From: Muribaculaceae bacterium
Lineage (GTDB): Bacteria; Bacteroidota; Bacteroidia; Bacteroidales; Muribaculaceae
Length of the DNA stretch: 64,000 nt
Reading direction: 5' to 3'
NCBI GenBank assembly: GCA_029061255.1
Contig: JAIDSL010000098.1
Location: 1 to 64,000, forward strand
A model generated the notes under the pieces. It saw only the letters and a program-made list of their open reading frames with translations, did no database searches and was not told the origin of the DNA. The position numbers and the translations under genes were made by a program. Shown piece after piece: positions 18,711-27,581 of this stretch (the stretch's first letter is position 1; each line of letters opens with the position of its first letter).

Positions 18711-20129
18711 ATGACTGATAAGACAAGAACGGACTCGTTTTTCACTTCCGATATGGACTATGTCGCAGATACGGAGACATGGTCAGATCTGCGTCTTATC
18801 CATGAATCTGATCGTGGATGGTGTGTCGTCTATTCAGGATTATACTGCGGACGACGCGTTGCGATCAAGGGATTGAAACCGGAATACCGGTCAAGTGAGT
18901 TTCACATGAGGCTCTTGCAGAAGGAATTTGAAGTGACCTCCGGCATGAATCATCGGAATATAGTGGCAGCCATGCGGATGGCAGATGTCCCGAAAATTGG
19001 AACAGCCATCATTTTGGAATATATCTACGGCCTTACACTCACTGAGTATTTAGCCTCTCACGAGGCTATTGACGGAAGTAAGATTACTGACATTATTCGT
19101 CAGGTCTGCTCCGCCGTGGACTACATGCACTCACGGCAGACTATCCACTGCGACCTGAAACCGTCGAATATAATGATCACCCATTCCGGATTTGTCAAGA
19201 TCATTGACTTTGGGATAAGTCGCGGCAATGGATTTGAAAAGCTTGACTTTCCGGGAGGTACAGTAGGTTATACTGCTCCCGAGAACTTCAACTCCGAATC
19301 AGAAGCCTCTGTTGCCATCGACATATATTCCATAGGTATGTTGCTTGAGAAGATGGACCGCAAAGGTATGTTTAAAGAAGTATGGAAGAAATGCCTTTCG
19401 TCAGACCCTGAAAAACGTCCGGCCAGTGTCTACGATATCCCGGACCTCCTTAATCATTCCTTGACATACAATAGACAAAGAAGGATTCACTACAGAGGAA
19501 TAGGCGTTGTGTTGGGCATAACCGTCATTGCAGTGTGTATTTTCTTGATATTTCGAAAGGAGCACGTTTCGAATTATGACGAGCAACCTGATACGGCGAT
19601 AATAAGTGAAGATCCAGGTCTGAAAGAACTCATGAATCAAGTGATGAACGATGTGGAAATCTCGGAGGAGGAGAGGCAGATGCTCGACTCGATGTCGTAT
19701 AAACTCGGTAAGACGGCCTTTGACTGTGGCGACTGGCTTATCGATGAGGCCCGTAGCGGCGGCATTAAGGGAGCGGACCATGCCCAATGGGCAGACTACC
19801 ATCTCTATCACCTCTGCGTCTGGCTTGACGAGGAGTATGGGCGGCTTCAGTCTTGGGTCGGAGTCTTCCTCAACCGTCAAGCGGAGGGTGGTGGTATCGA
19901 GGTCAGTTTCTATATCGTCTGCGAGTCGCAGGATGAATCGTTGCACTCGTTGCTTCGGGATAAACTGGATCTTCTTCCCGGCGAGAAGAGGGAGGGTGAT
20001 TACTGGTGGTTTTCTCCCGCATCCGAAGATCTACAAAAGATGTACTTCGTCTCCGTGCCTGACCGTCACGCCATACGCTCACGCATAGAGCAGATGCTCG
20101 CTCACCTTAATGTGATTGTATGGCCTTAA
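18711..20129 (+). CDS. transmembrane Ser/Thr protein kinase (kinase 1)
   Basis: 472 residues. A Hanks-type kinase domain fills residues ~25-250, with RVAIKGLK (ATP lysine), catalytic loop HCDLKPSN (~146) and DFG (~166). It looks fully catalytic. A single membrane helix follows (~263-281), then a ~190-residue extracytoplasmic domain with no motif I recognise. It has a palindrome-linked promoter. Its 3' end overlaps by 23 bp the convergent HTH regulator gene (20107-20673). The second kinase in the window has a paralogous convergent partner, so kinase plus regulator looks like a module. Confidence 0.88.
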   Translation: MTDKTRTDSFFTSDMDYVADTETWSDLRLIHESDRGWCVVYSGLYCGRRVAIKGLKPEYRSSEFHMRLLQKEFEVTSGMNHRNIVAAMRMADVPKIGTAIILEYIYGLTLTEYLASHEAIDGSKITDIIRQVCSAVDYMHSRQTIHCDLKPSNIMITHSGFVKIIDFGISRGNGFEKLDFPGGTVGYTAPENFNSESEASVAIDIYSIGMLLEKMDRKGMFKEVWKKCLSSDPEKRPASVYDIPDLLNHSLTYNRQRRIHYRGIGVVLGITVIAVCIFLIFRKEHVSNYDEQPDTAIISEDPGLKELMNQVMNDVEISEEERQMLDSMSYKLGKTAFDCGDWLIDEARSGGIKGADHAQWADYHLYHLCVWLDEEYGRLQSWVGVFLNRQAEGGGIEVSFYIVCESQDESLHSLLRDKLDLLPGEKREGDYWWFSPASEDLQKMYFVSVPDRHAIRSRIEQMLAHLNVIVWP

Positions 20130-20673
20130 TTCCTGTCTTTCGGGCTCCGATGTAAGTACCTAAGACCACACCATTGCGCCTGCAATCCCTGGCTATGAAT
20201 TTTTCGCCTATGATTAGGGTGTCTATCTCAGCTATGTCACCTTGCAACAGTTTGATGTTTTTTGATTCCGTTACCTCAAAGATATTCGGTTGGTTGATTT
20301 TGATCAACCGCAGCCATTTCTCCGATTCCCATTCGACATAGACGCTGGATCTCAGGCTTAGATCGGAAGCGATTATCAGTCTGGATGATAAAAAATCGGA
20401 ATCCTCATCCCCCCTATATTGTGAGCAGAATGAATCCCAGTCGCGGTAGCCGACGTAGCGTGCAAGAATTGACAGGGTAGTATGGGTTGCATTATAGGGA
20501 GACTTGACATATCCCCAGAATCTTTTGAGCGTAGAGACTCCGACTTTATGGCCGGTAGTGGAAAATATTTGATAGGAGAGGTTGTCGAAGTTGGTGGGAG
20601 TAACCGGTTTTAGTCCAAAAACATCTTCGACGACCTCCCTTAACTGATTCAATTTATCAGGGTCTGTTTTCAT
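20107..20673 (-). CDS. HTH-like regulator convergent with kinase 1
   Basis: 188 residues. The N-terminal half has an HTH-like segment (VSTLKRFWGYV, then TLSILARYVGYRDWDSFC) seen in many Bacteroidetes regulators. The C-terminal half is a small beta domain (FEVTESKNIKLLQGDIAEIDTLII, GVVLGTYIGARKTGIKAIQ). It is clearly paralogous to the 183-residue protein at 41910-42461: both share the ESKN-KLL-GD block, the LII strand and the G-x-Y-x-GA end. A nested palindrome overlaps its own promoter, suggesting autoregulation. Confidence 0.75.
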   Translation of the reverse strand: MKTDPDKLNQLREVVEDVFGLKPVTPTNFDNLSYQIFSTTGHKVGVSTLKRFWGYVKSPYNATHTTLSILARYVGYRDWDSFCSQYRGDEDSDFLSSRLIIASDLSLRSSVYVEWESEKWLRLIKINQPNIFEVTESKNIKLLQGDIAEIDTLIIGEKFIARDCRRNGVVLGTYIGARKTGIKAIQSH

Positions 20674-20694
20674 GACAGCTATTGATTTTCATTA

Positions 20695-20740
20695 CAAAAT
20701 TAGCATAAAAACTCGCACCAAGGGAATTGGTATATGCTAA
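20695..20740 (-). promoter_or_regulatory. promoter with nested operator-like palindromes
   Basis: The minus-strand -7 box TAATTTTG (20695-20702) overlaps TTAGCATA (20700-20707), which pairs with TATGCTAA (20733-20740). Inside lies CCAA-N5-TTGG (20718-20730). This layout suits repression of the regulator gene that starts at 20673. Confidence 0.5.
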
Positions 20741-20801
20741 TAAATGTTAAAATGAAACGGAATGGACTATTGTCGATACGTGCTCCATTTAGAAAGATAT
20801 G

Positions 20802-20809
20802 TAATTTTG
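20802..20809 (+). promoter_or_regulatory. -7 box of leader RNA / 77-aa gene
   Basis: TAATTTTG about 210 bp before the ATG at 21018, so the transcript carries an unusually long 5' leader. Confidence 0.5.
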
Positions 20810-20814
20810 CATCA

Positions 20815-20967
20815 TTATTAGCGCAGCTGCCGATGCAGTCTGAGTCATATAGAAAAGGCGTTTACCCAATGCTCAATCCTGACGTATAGATACCGGGAAA
20901 ACTTCTATTGGAGTTCCAGCGTGTCTCTGCGAGGAGCGGGCAGTAAGTACGGCTCTCACGCTTTTTT
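20815..20967 (+). ncRNA. candidate structured leader RNA ending in an attenuator
   Basis: The ~150 nt between the -7 box at 20802 and a T-run (20962-20967) have no open reading frame. They end in a hairpin, AGCGTG (20918-20923) with CACGCT (20957-20962) and an inner GAGC/GCTC pair, followed directly by six Ts. This looks like an intrinsic terminator 50 nt before the 77-residue gene. The transcript could be a stand-alone small RNA or a regulated leader. No known riboswitch class was recognised. Confidence 0.4.
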
Positions 20968-21017
20968 ATTACTAACCTAACGCCGCAAAGTGGGCCGGGC
21001 GGCAAGAGGTCTATATT

Positions 21018-21251
21018 ATGCCAGTATACAGAATAACAGTAAAACAAGGAGTGTCAAGCAGTGCCGTGAAACTTGAACCCGGCATGTACGTGGAGATTGT
21101 GACATCAATATCGACTCCTCTAACACAAACAGCTACCGTCAATCAGATCATCGATGCATTCGTTGACAAATATGGCTCCCGTTATCCGATGGACAAAGGA
21201 TATTTGCGTTCGATGGTAAACACGTCGTATATGACATCGGAGAAGCTGTAA
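21018..21251 (+). CDS. small beta-rich protein of the PxGM/F family, member 1
   Basis: 77 residues, no signal peptide. Begins VYRITVKQ, then KLEPGMYVEIVTS, then an amphipathic helix IIDAFVDKYGSRYP. Two other short proteins in the window (38093-38278 and 29755-29922) share the plan aromatic-x-I/V-x-V ... P-x-G-M/F-x-x-x-V-x-T. Similar ~60-80-residue orphans are common in Bacteroidales. Function unknown. It is preceded by a long structured leader. Confidence 0.65.
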   Translation: MPVYRITVKQGVSSSAVKLEPGMYVEIVTSISTPLTQTATVNQIIDAFVDKYGSRYPMDKGYLRSMVNTSYMTSEKL

Positions 21252-21412
21252 GTTGAGATTTTTGTGACATATGTCTTCAATTTTGTGGATGTTGAATAAG
21301 GCTGTGTGATTTGGATGGTGTTTGGCCACACTGTTTTATAATATTTTGAGAATCCAGAATTATCGATAAAAAGGTTGGAACAATGAGGAATAATATGTTT
21401 GAGCTACGAAAA

Positions 21413-24400
21413 ATGAAGCGACTGATATTTTTACTCTTTATTATATCCCTTCCATGTCTCGTATCCGTAGCTCGGGACTTTAGTTATACCTATGAAGGGC
21501 AAACTCTTGTCTACACTGTACTGGACGAAGATGCCAAAACCTGTGAGACTAAAGCCGGAGTCTTGCATATCGGGACACCAGGAAATAAAGTATCGGGAAA
21601 ACTTGTCCTCCCGGAAAAAGTCATGGATGGAAATACGGCATATACACTAACGAGGATTGGAGACTTTGCTTTTAATAACTGTACTGCTATTTCCGGTCTG
21701 GTGACCATTCCAAACTCCGTTACATCAATCGGCAGTAGAGCGTTCTCCTACTGCTCTGGCTTTACCGGTCCACTAATCATTCCAAATTCTGTAACATCAA
21801 TCGGCAGTGGAGCGTTTAGAGGCTGCTCCGGCCTTACTGGTCCGCTGACCATCCCCAATTCCGTAATATCCTTAGGTGATGAAGTGTTTAGGGATTGCTC
21901 TGGCTTTACTGGTCCGCTAACCATTCCCAACTCCGTAACTTCAATAGGCGGCGGGGCATTTGAAGGTTGCTCCGGCCTTACGGGTTCGCTGACCATCCCC
22001 AACTCCGTAACAACAATTTACAATGAAACATTTGAAGGTTGTTCCGGCCTTACGGGTCCTCTGACTATCCCAGACTCCGTCACATCAATAGGCGACGATG
22101 CATTTTATGAATGCTCAGGCCTTACCGGCCCATTAACCATACCAAACTCCGTAACTTCAATCGGCTGGAGTGCGTTTTCCCACTGCACTGGTCTTACCGG
22201 CCCGCTGATTATCCCAGACGCCGTAACCTCAATAGGCGGATGGGCATTTAATGAGTGCTCAGGCCTTACGGGTCCATTAACCATACCAAATTCCGTAACT
22301 TCAATAGAGTCTGGTACTTTTCAAAACTGCTCGGGTCTAACCGGCCCATTGACAATACCCAACTCTGTTACTTCAATCGGCTGGAGTGCGTTTCAAAACT
22401 GCTCCGGTCTTACCGGCTCATTAACCATTCCCAATTCCGTAATTTCAATCGATTTAAGGGCTTTTTCGAACTGCTCCGGCTTTACAGGTCCACTGACCAT
22501 CTCTAACTCCGTAACTTCAATAGGCGACCGGGCATTTGAAAATTGCTCCGGGCTTACGGGGCCGCTGATCATACCCAACTCTGTAAATTCAATCGGTAAG
22601 GAAGCGTTTGCCTACTGTTCCGGCTTTACCGGCCCGTTGACGATCTCCAACTCTTTAACTTCAATAGAGGAGAGAGTGTTTATTGAATGCTCAGGCCTTA
22701 CCGGTCCGCTGACCATACCCAACTCCGTAACCTCAATTGGCGACAGTGCATTTGAAGATTGCTCAGACCTTACCGGTCCGCTGACCATACCCAACTCTGT
22801 AACTTCAATCGGTAATAGTGCTTTTTCGTGGTGCTTAGGACTTACTGGTCCATTAACAATTCCAAACTCAGTAACATCAATCGGCTCGAGTGCGTTTGCA
22901 TACTGCCAGGGATTTACGGGCCCATTGACCATCCCCAATTCCGTGACATTGATATCAAGTTGTGTGTTTGAAGGTTGCATTGGTCTGACTGAGTTATATT
23001 TACCTGAGAATTTAGTAGGTATATATGGAGGTGCATTTGTTTCAGGTGGAGTAAATATGAATATTGAAAGAGTTTACTGTAAAGCTCTAACTCCCCCTAA
23101 TATTTTGGAGAATATTTTCGGGAAGGCTTTTGATGCCTACACTACCGACAATGCAACTTTAATTGTGCCGACCGAGAGTATTGAATTATATAAAACGGCA
23201 TTCCAATGGGAAGATTTTTTTAAAATTAAAGGTGATAAAGAAGTTGACGCGGTATCCATTGAACTTAATAAGACTACTGTATCTCTGAAAGTGACCGAAA
23301 CGGTGCAGCTGACTGCGACTGTTCTGCCGGAAGATGCAACCGACAAATCCGTGACATGGTCCTCTTCCGATACATCGATCGTTTCGGTAGATGAGACGGG
23401 ATTAGTCACGGCAATAAATGTAGGAAATGCGGTAGTGAGCGCAACAACGGGTAACGGTCTGAGTGCGGAATGTCTTGTTACGGTAGTTGAGACTCCAGTT
23501 TCGGAAGTGATAATCGACAAAGAATCCCTTGGCATCAGCGGAGATGATCTTGAGATGAGGGTAGGGGAAGTACGGACAATCAACGTCACAGTCTTGCCTG
23601 AGACCGCGACAGATAAGAGCGTACGCTTTGAAAGTTTCAATCCCACTGTAGCGTCAGTTGATTCGGATGGTAGACTTACGGCACTTTCTCTCGGCAGTAC
23701 GACTATAACCGTCACTGCTAACTCCGGAGTCTCCGCTTCTATCAATGTCATTGTCGTGGCCACTCCGGTGGAGTCAGTGATATTGAACAGAACTGAAGCT
23801 TCGCTTAAGGTATCGGAACAATTACAACTGACTGCGACCGTTCTGCCGGAAGATGCAACTGACAAATCAGTGACATGGTCCTCTTCCGAACCATCGATTG
23901 TCTCAGTAGATGAGACTGGACTGGTCACGGCCATAAATATCGGATGGGCGGTAGTGACCGCAACAACGAGCAACGGTCTGAGTGCGGAATGTCTTGTTAA
24001 GGTAGTTGATACTCCGGTTTCAGAGGTGATAATTGACAAGGAATCCCTCGGCATAAGCGGAGATGATTTTGAGATGATTGTAGGGGAAGTTCGGACGGTC
24101 AACGTCACAGTCTTGCCGGAAACAGCAACAGATAAGAGTGTAGACTTTTACAGTTCGAATCCCGCTATTGCTTCCGTTGATGCAACAGGCGTTCTGACTG
24201 CTCTGACTCTGGGTACGACTACACTGACTGTCACTGCGAGATCAGGAGTCTCTGCCTCAATCAACGTAATAGTCAAGAATCCTGCCGTGGGTACGGTAGA
24301 CACCTATGTGTCTCCTTTGAAGGTACGTGAGGGAAGTGAGGTAAGTGTAGCTGCCGAGCAGCCTCAAGGCGGATATGAATCAGGATGGGAATGGAGCTGG

Positions 24401-25171
24401 AGTATTGATGGCGTTGAGGTCTCTCGCGAACTTGAATTTGACTTCCGACCGACGATGCCGACCGGGTTGGAGCGTGAGATAGAAAACATCCGGTTTGATT
24501 TCCATGCGCTCAACCGGAATCCGCAGGGTGTAATAATATCGCAAATCAATGCGGAGACAGAATCTGTCTCTGTCTATCGTAGTCCCCGGATGCCTTTGCA
24601 GCTTTTACGCAAAGGTGATGGTAGCAGCCATACGCTGGTTGTGATGGCAGGTATCGACAATCAGAAACTTGACGAACTTGGATATACGTTTGTTTACGGT
24701 TATACAGACCGTCAAGGAATCGATAACGTCATAGAAACGACTCCCTTGCGCTATTGCCGGACTCAGGAAATCATTTATGATAATCCAGACATTAAGCTGT
24801 GGGTCTATAGCCAATGGCAATATGATGATGGCAGTGTGGTTACGAGCGGCAAAAGATATCTTGACGGTTACGCTGACGATGATTTCGATGCCTCGGTATT
24901 TGATGGCCGAGGCATAAGCCAGGTTGCCTCGCACGATCCTGACGCTTGGATTAGATCTACTGGCAATGGAGTGGAAATTAACATGATAAGCGACCAGGAT
25001 TCCAGAATTGACATCTATGATATGCTCGGGCGAGTCGTAAGGTCTTGTAGTGTAAAAGGTGGTGTCCCCTTCAACGAGACCTTTGTCTTCGACAAAGCCG
25101 ACGGAAATGTCTTTATTGTAAAGGCTTCTTCCGGAAGTGAAAGAGTGGTGAGAAAAGTTGTTGTTCGATAA
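21413..25171 (+). CDS. BspA-like LRR and Big_2 surface protein with C-terminal sorting tail
   Basis: About 1252 residues from the ATG at 21413, which gives a clean signal peptide (MKRLIFLLFIISLPCLVSVA); an in-frame ATG at 21383 is less likely. Residues ~80-540 hold eighteen near-identical 24-residue LRR_5 repeats (consensus GLTGPLTIPNSVTSIGxxAF). Four Big_2 immunoglobulin-like domains in ABAB order follow (~605-960), then a PKD-like region and a Por/T9SS-type sorting tail (IDIYDMLGRVVRS...VVRKVVVR). BspA-like proteins mediate adhesion to host matrix or other microbes. Confidence 0.9.
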   Translation: MKRLIFLLFIISLPCLVSVARDFSYTYEGQTLVYTVLDEDAKTCETKAGVLHIGTPGNKVSGKLVLPEKVMDGNTAYTLTRIGDFAFNNCTAISGLVTIPNSVTSIGSRAFSYCSGFTGPLIIPNSVTSIGSGAFRGCSGLTGPLTIPNSVISLGDEVFRDCSGFTGPLTIPNSVTSIGGGAFEGCSGLTGSLTIPNSVTTIYNETFEGCSGLTGPLTIPDSVTSIGDDAFYECSGLTGPLTIPNSVTSIGWSAFSHCTGLTGPLIIPDAVTSIGGWAFNECSGLTGPLTIPNSVTSIESGTFQNCSGLTGPLTIPNSVTSIGWSAFQNCSGLTGSLTIPNSVISIDLRAFSNCSGFTGPLTISNSVTSIGDRAFENCSGLTGPLIIPNSVNSIGKEAFAYCSGFTGPLTISNSLTSIEERVFIECSGLTGPLTIPNSVTSIGDSAFEDCSDLTGPLTIPNSVTSIGNSAFSWCLGLTGPLTIPNSVTSIGSSAFAYCQGFTGPLTIPNSVTLISSCVFEGCIGLTELYLPENLVGIYGGAFVSGGVNMNIERVYCKALTPPNILENIFGKAFDAYTTDNATLIVPTESIELYKTAFQWEDFFKIKGDKEVDAVSIELNKTTVSLKVTETVQLTATVLPEDATDKSVTWSSSDTSIVSVDETGLVTAINVGNAVVSATTGNGLSAECLVTVVETPVSEVIIDKESLGISGDDLEMRVGEVRTINVTVLPETATDKSVRFESFNPTVASVDSDGRLTALSLGSTTITVTANSGVSASINVIVVATPVESVILNRTEASLKVSEQLQLTATVLPEDATDKSVTWSSSEPSIVSVDETGLVTAINIGWAVVTATTSNGLSAECLVKVVDTPVSEVIIDKESLGISGDDFEMIVGEVRTVNVTVLPETATDKSVDFYSSNPAIASVDATGVLTALTLGTTTLTVTARSGVSASINVIVKNPAVGTVDTYVSPLKVREGSEVSVAAEQPQGGYESGWEWSWSIDGVEVSRELEFDFRPTMPTGLEREIENIRFDFHALNRNPQGVIISQINAETESVSVYRSPRMPLQLLRKGDGSSHTLVVMAGIDNQKLDELGYTFVYGYTDRQGIDNVIETTPLRYCRTQEIIYDNPDIKLWVYSQWQYDDGSVVTSGKRYLDGYADDDFDASVFDGRGISQVASHDPDAWIRSTGNGVEINMISDQDSRIDIYDMLGRVVRSCSVKGGVPFNETFVFDKADGNVFIVKASSGSERVVRKVVVR
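21640..23030 (+). repeat. 72-bp tandem LRR repeats
   Basis: Eighteen in-frame copies with a period of 72 bp, many differing by only a few bases (for example ACCATCCCCAACTCCGTAAC). The high DNA identity makes the array prone to copy-number change by slippage or recombination. Confidence 0.9.
23250..24288 (+). repeat. 519-bp tandem duplication of a Big_2 domain pair
   Basis: Two copies with a period of 519 bp (173 codons). For example, GTTCTGCCGGAAGATGCAAC occurs at 23321 and again at 23840. Each copy encodes two different Big_2 domains, giving the ABAB order. Confidence 0.85.
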
Positions 25172-25270
25172 TTTGATATGAATATAATTTATCAGTAATA
25201 GATAAGTGTTTAATCAAAATAATGTATAATATCATTAGAATGTTTTTTGACTGAAATTCAGCGGCAATCA

Positions 25271-25300
25271 ATTATGAATTATGCATTATGAATTATGCAT
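25271..25300. repeat. short ATTATGAATTATGCATT repeat
   Basis: Two tandem AATTATGCATTATG units right before the beta-barrel gene. Same family as at 13481 and 14608. Confidence 0.55.
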
Positions 25301-25308
25301 TACTAATT

Positions 25309-26211
25309 ATGAAGATATTCAAGATATTTGTTACGCTCGCGCTGGCTGTTGCCTCCTCTGCCGTAGCTAACGCGCAGGAGCCTGCCCCTGGACGGGTGGT
25401 AGTGAAGGCTATGGCCGAGATTGGTCTGACAGATGGTATGTCTTTGTCATCTGACATGAATATGACAGAGAAGAAAACATCGACAAATAACTTCGGTCTT
25501 GATTTAGGCTACAAATTCTGGGCTCACAAAAGAGCGAGCTTCGACATCAACGCGGGTTTCGGCTACGGTGTCATACGCAATAAACTTGGAGTGGATGACA
25601 TCCAATATAGTTACCATGCCGATCCGGATGCCGATCAGGATGGCAATAGTTATGTCAGATATTATGAAGTGGAAGGTATCCGACAGAATGTGGAGACAAA
25701 GTCCTATACGGTTCCGTTGTATCTTACTTTTAATATCGCATGCTGTGAATGGTTGACTTTCCATATCGATGCCGGAGCACAGATGAGATTCAAGACTTCT
25801 TCTAAGGTGAAGGGGTCTTCAGCTAACTATTATGCATACGGAATATACCCTGAGTATGACAATCTTATGATTGATGCTGCATGGCTCAATAATTTTGGAC
25901 ATAACAGAATGGAGGATGCTCCTACCTCAAATGTTGTGACAAACAGTCTTACGACATCGTTGATCTTCGGCGGTGGTCTTGAGGTCATGCTGATAGATCC
26001 GTTATGGATCGATCTCGGAGTCCGATACTCAAGTGGCCTTAATGATGTTTTTGTCAACAAATATTCGGGTGATCTGTACTCATCGTCAAATAATGTTCCT
26101 ATGTCTTATACCGTAGCTAATGGAGAGACTGTCAATTCACTGACCGGATATCTAACAAAAAGTAGGTTGTCAGGCCTTTCTTTGAGGTTGGGACTGGTCT
26201 TTAGATTCTGA
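25309..26211 (+). CDS. outer-membrane beta-barrel-like protein
   Basis: 300 residues from the ATG at 25309, which places a clean signal peptide (KIFKIFVTLALAVASSAVANAQ) at the N-terminus. The body alternates aromatic and polar residues in strands (FGLDLGYKFWAHKRASFDINAGFGYGV, LTFHIDAGAQMRF, GLSLRLGLVFRF). The terminal Phe is typical of outer-membrane barrels. It follows the BspA gene by 137 bp, a gap containing ATTATGCATT repeats, and could be its outer-membrane partner. Function not recognised. Confidence 0.7.
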   Translation: MKIFKIFVTLALAVASSAVANAQEPAPGRVVVKAMAEIGLTDGMSLSSDMNMTEKKTSTNNFGLDLGYKFWAHKRASFDINAGFGYGVIRNKLGVDDIQYSYHADPDADQDGNSYVRYYEVEGIRQNVETKSYTVPLYLTFNIACCEWLTFHIDAGAQMRFKTSSKVKGSSANYYAYGIYPEYDNLMIDAAWLNNFGHNRMEDAPTSNVVTNSLTTSLIFGGGLEVMLIDPLWIDLGVRYSSGLNDVFVNKYSGDLYSSSNNVPMSYTVANGETVNSLTGYLTKSRLSGLSLRLGLVFRF

Positions 26212-26234
26212 TTAAGATAATTTATTTGATGCAG

Positions 26235-26292
26235 AATTGTCACCCTTTAGGGGAAAGAATTTAAGAAAACTTTCCCCTAAAGGGTGACAATT
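26235..26292. repeat. island palindrome, copy 2 (perfect)
   Basis: A perfect 23-bp inverted repeat: arms 26235-26257 and 26270-26292, core GTCACCCTTTAGGGGAAAG, with a 12-nt loop. The -7 box starts 41 bp after the core arm end (26288), as at copy 1. The loop is nearly the reverse complement of the loop of copy 4. Confidence 0.92.
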
Positions 26293-26328
26293 TTATGAAA
26301 GAATACCATATTTATTAGAAAATTTCAT

Positions 26329-26336
26329 TAAATTTG
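26329..26336 (+). promoter_or_regulatory. -7 box of the DUF4143-type ATPase gene
   Basis: TAAATTTG, 23 bp before the ATG. There is no TTTG at -33. It lies 41 bp from the palindrome. Confidence 0.6.
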
Positions 26337-26358
26337 CATCTGTAAAATATGCAAGACA

Positions 26359-27534
26359 ATGACAGACTTCAACCTTATCACATACATGAATGAGGAGCTA
26401 CGCAGGACTCCTACCGCCTTCCGCCGCTATATGTACGACCGCATCCTGTGGGAAGACCGGATGATCGGTATTGTCGGTCCGCGTGGCATTGGCAAGTCCA
26501 CCATGGTGAAGCAACACATCCTATTGCAACCTGACAAGGATCAATGGCTCTATGTATCAGCGGATAATTCCTATTTCTACAATCATACGCTTATCGGACT
26601 TGCCGACGAATGGGTGAAGGAAAACGGACGGCACCTCATCATCGACGAGGTGCATAAGTATAAGGGATGGTCGCGTGAACTCAAGCAGATATATGACACC
26701 CATCCGGACTTGCAGGTGATATTTACAGGTAGTTCTGTTCTCGACATACATCAGGGTGTCGCGGATCTAAGCCGTCGGGTATTGATGTTTCAGATGCAGG
26801 GACTCTCTTTCCGCGAATATCTTAAAATGTCGAAGGATATAGATTTTCGAACTTATTCCCTTGATGAGATATTGAATCATGAGGTGGAATTGCCTCTCGA
26901 TTTCCATCCTATTCCGCTTTTCAGGGAGTATCTTGCCAAAGGATATTATCCGTTCAGCAACCTGCCCGGATATGAGCTCCGTCTTCAGCAGGTGATGACC
27001 CAGACCCTTGAGGTCGATATCCCGCAGTATGCAGGAATGAATGTCTCCACATCAAGGAAACTTGCGCGACTTCTTGCCATTCTGTCGGAATCTGCACCCT
27101 ATAAACCAAATATGGGCAATCTTACAGTTGAGTTGAGTGTGAGCAAGAATGATCTGCCTGACTATCTTGTCTATCTTGAGAAAGCCGGCCTTATTGCTCA
27201 GCTTCGCGATGAGACGGGTGGGTTGAGAAGTTTGGGAAAGGTAGAGAAGATATTCATCGACAATTCAAACCTCATGTATGCTCTGAAGGGGCGCAATACC
27301 AATATCGGAAGTGTCCGCGAGACTTTCTTCTATAACCAAATGCGTGTCAACAACGACGTAATAGCTGCCAAGAACACTGATTTCCGAATCGAAGATTATA
27401 TTTTCGAAGTTGGAGGAGCAAAAAAAGGTCAGAAGCAATTGGAACATAATCCAAAAGGCATAGTAGTGCGCGATGACATCGAATTCGGCCATGCCAACAT
27501 CATCCCCCTATGGCAGTTCGGACTCAATTACTGA
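26359..27534 (+). CDS. AAA+ ATPase with C-terminal DUF4143-type domain
   Basis: 391 residues. An ORC/STAND-like ATPase core with Walker A GPRGIGKST (~residue 39), Walker B HLIIDEVHKY and sensor VIFTGSS. The C-terminal part (VDIPQYAGMNVSTSRKLARLLAIL ... YLEKAGLIAQLRD ... KIFIDNSNLMYAL) matches the DUF4143 winged-helix/nuclease-like region of this widespread family. The usual C-terminal motif is partly altered. Function in the family is unclear; many are accessory-region genes. Its promoter carries the island palindrome. Confidence 0.88.
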   Translation: MTDFNLITYMNEELRRTPTAFRRYMYDRILWEDRMIGIVGPRGIGKSTMVKQHILLQPDKDQWLYVSADNSYFYNHTLIGLADEWVKENGRHLIIDEVHKYKGWSRELKQIYDTHPDLQVIFTGSSVLDIHQGVADLSRRVLMFQMQGLSFREYLKMSKDIDFRTYSLDEILNHEVELPLDFHPIPLFREYLAKGYYPFSNLPGYELRLQQVMTQTLEVDIPQYAGMNVSTSRKLARLLAILSESAPYKPNMGNLTVELSVSKNDLPDYLVYLEKAGLIAQLRDETGGLRSLGKVEKIFIDNSNLMYALKGRNTNIGSVRETFFYNQMRVNNDVIAAKNTDFRIEDYIFEVGGAKKGQKQLEHNPKGIVVRDDIEFGHANIIPLWQFGLNY

Positions 27535-27581
27535 CCGCAAAAACATATTTTACTCAAGAGGAACGGTTTTGTCACATGTTT

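Noticed and set aside
21640..23030. Regular 72-bp repeats that could suggest a CRISPR array
   Set aside because: The repeats are in frame, encode LRR units, have no unique spacers and lie inside a signal-peptide-bearing gene.
23137..24108. 323-codon minus-strand frame opposite the Big_2 domains
   Set aside because: A shadow of the repeated Big_2 coding sequence; Ser/Thr/Val-rich with no homology pattern of its own.
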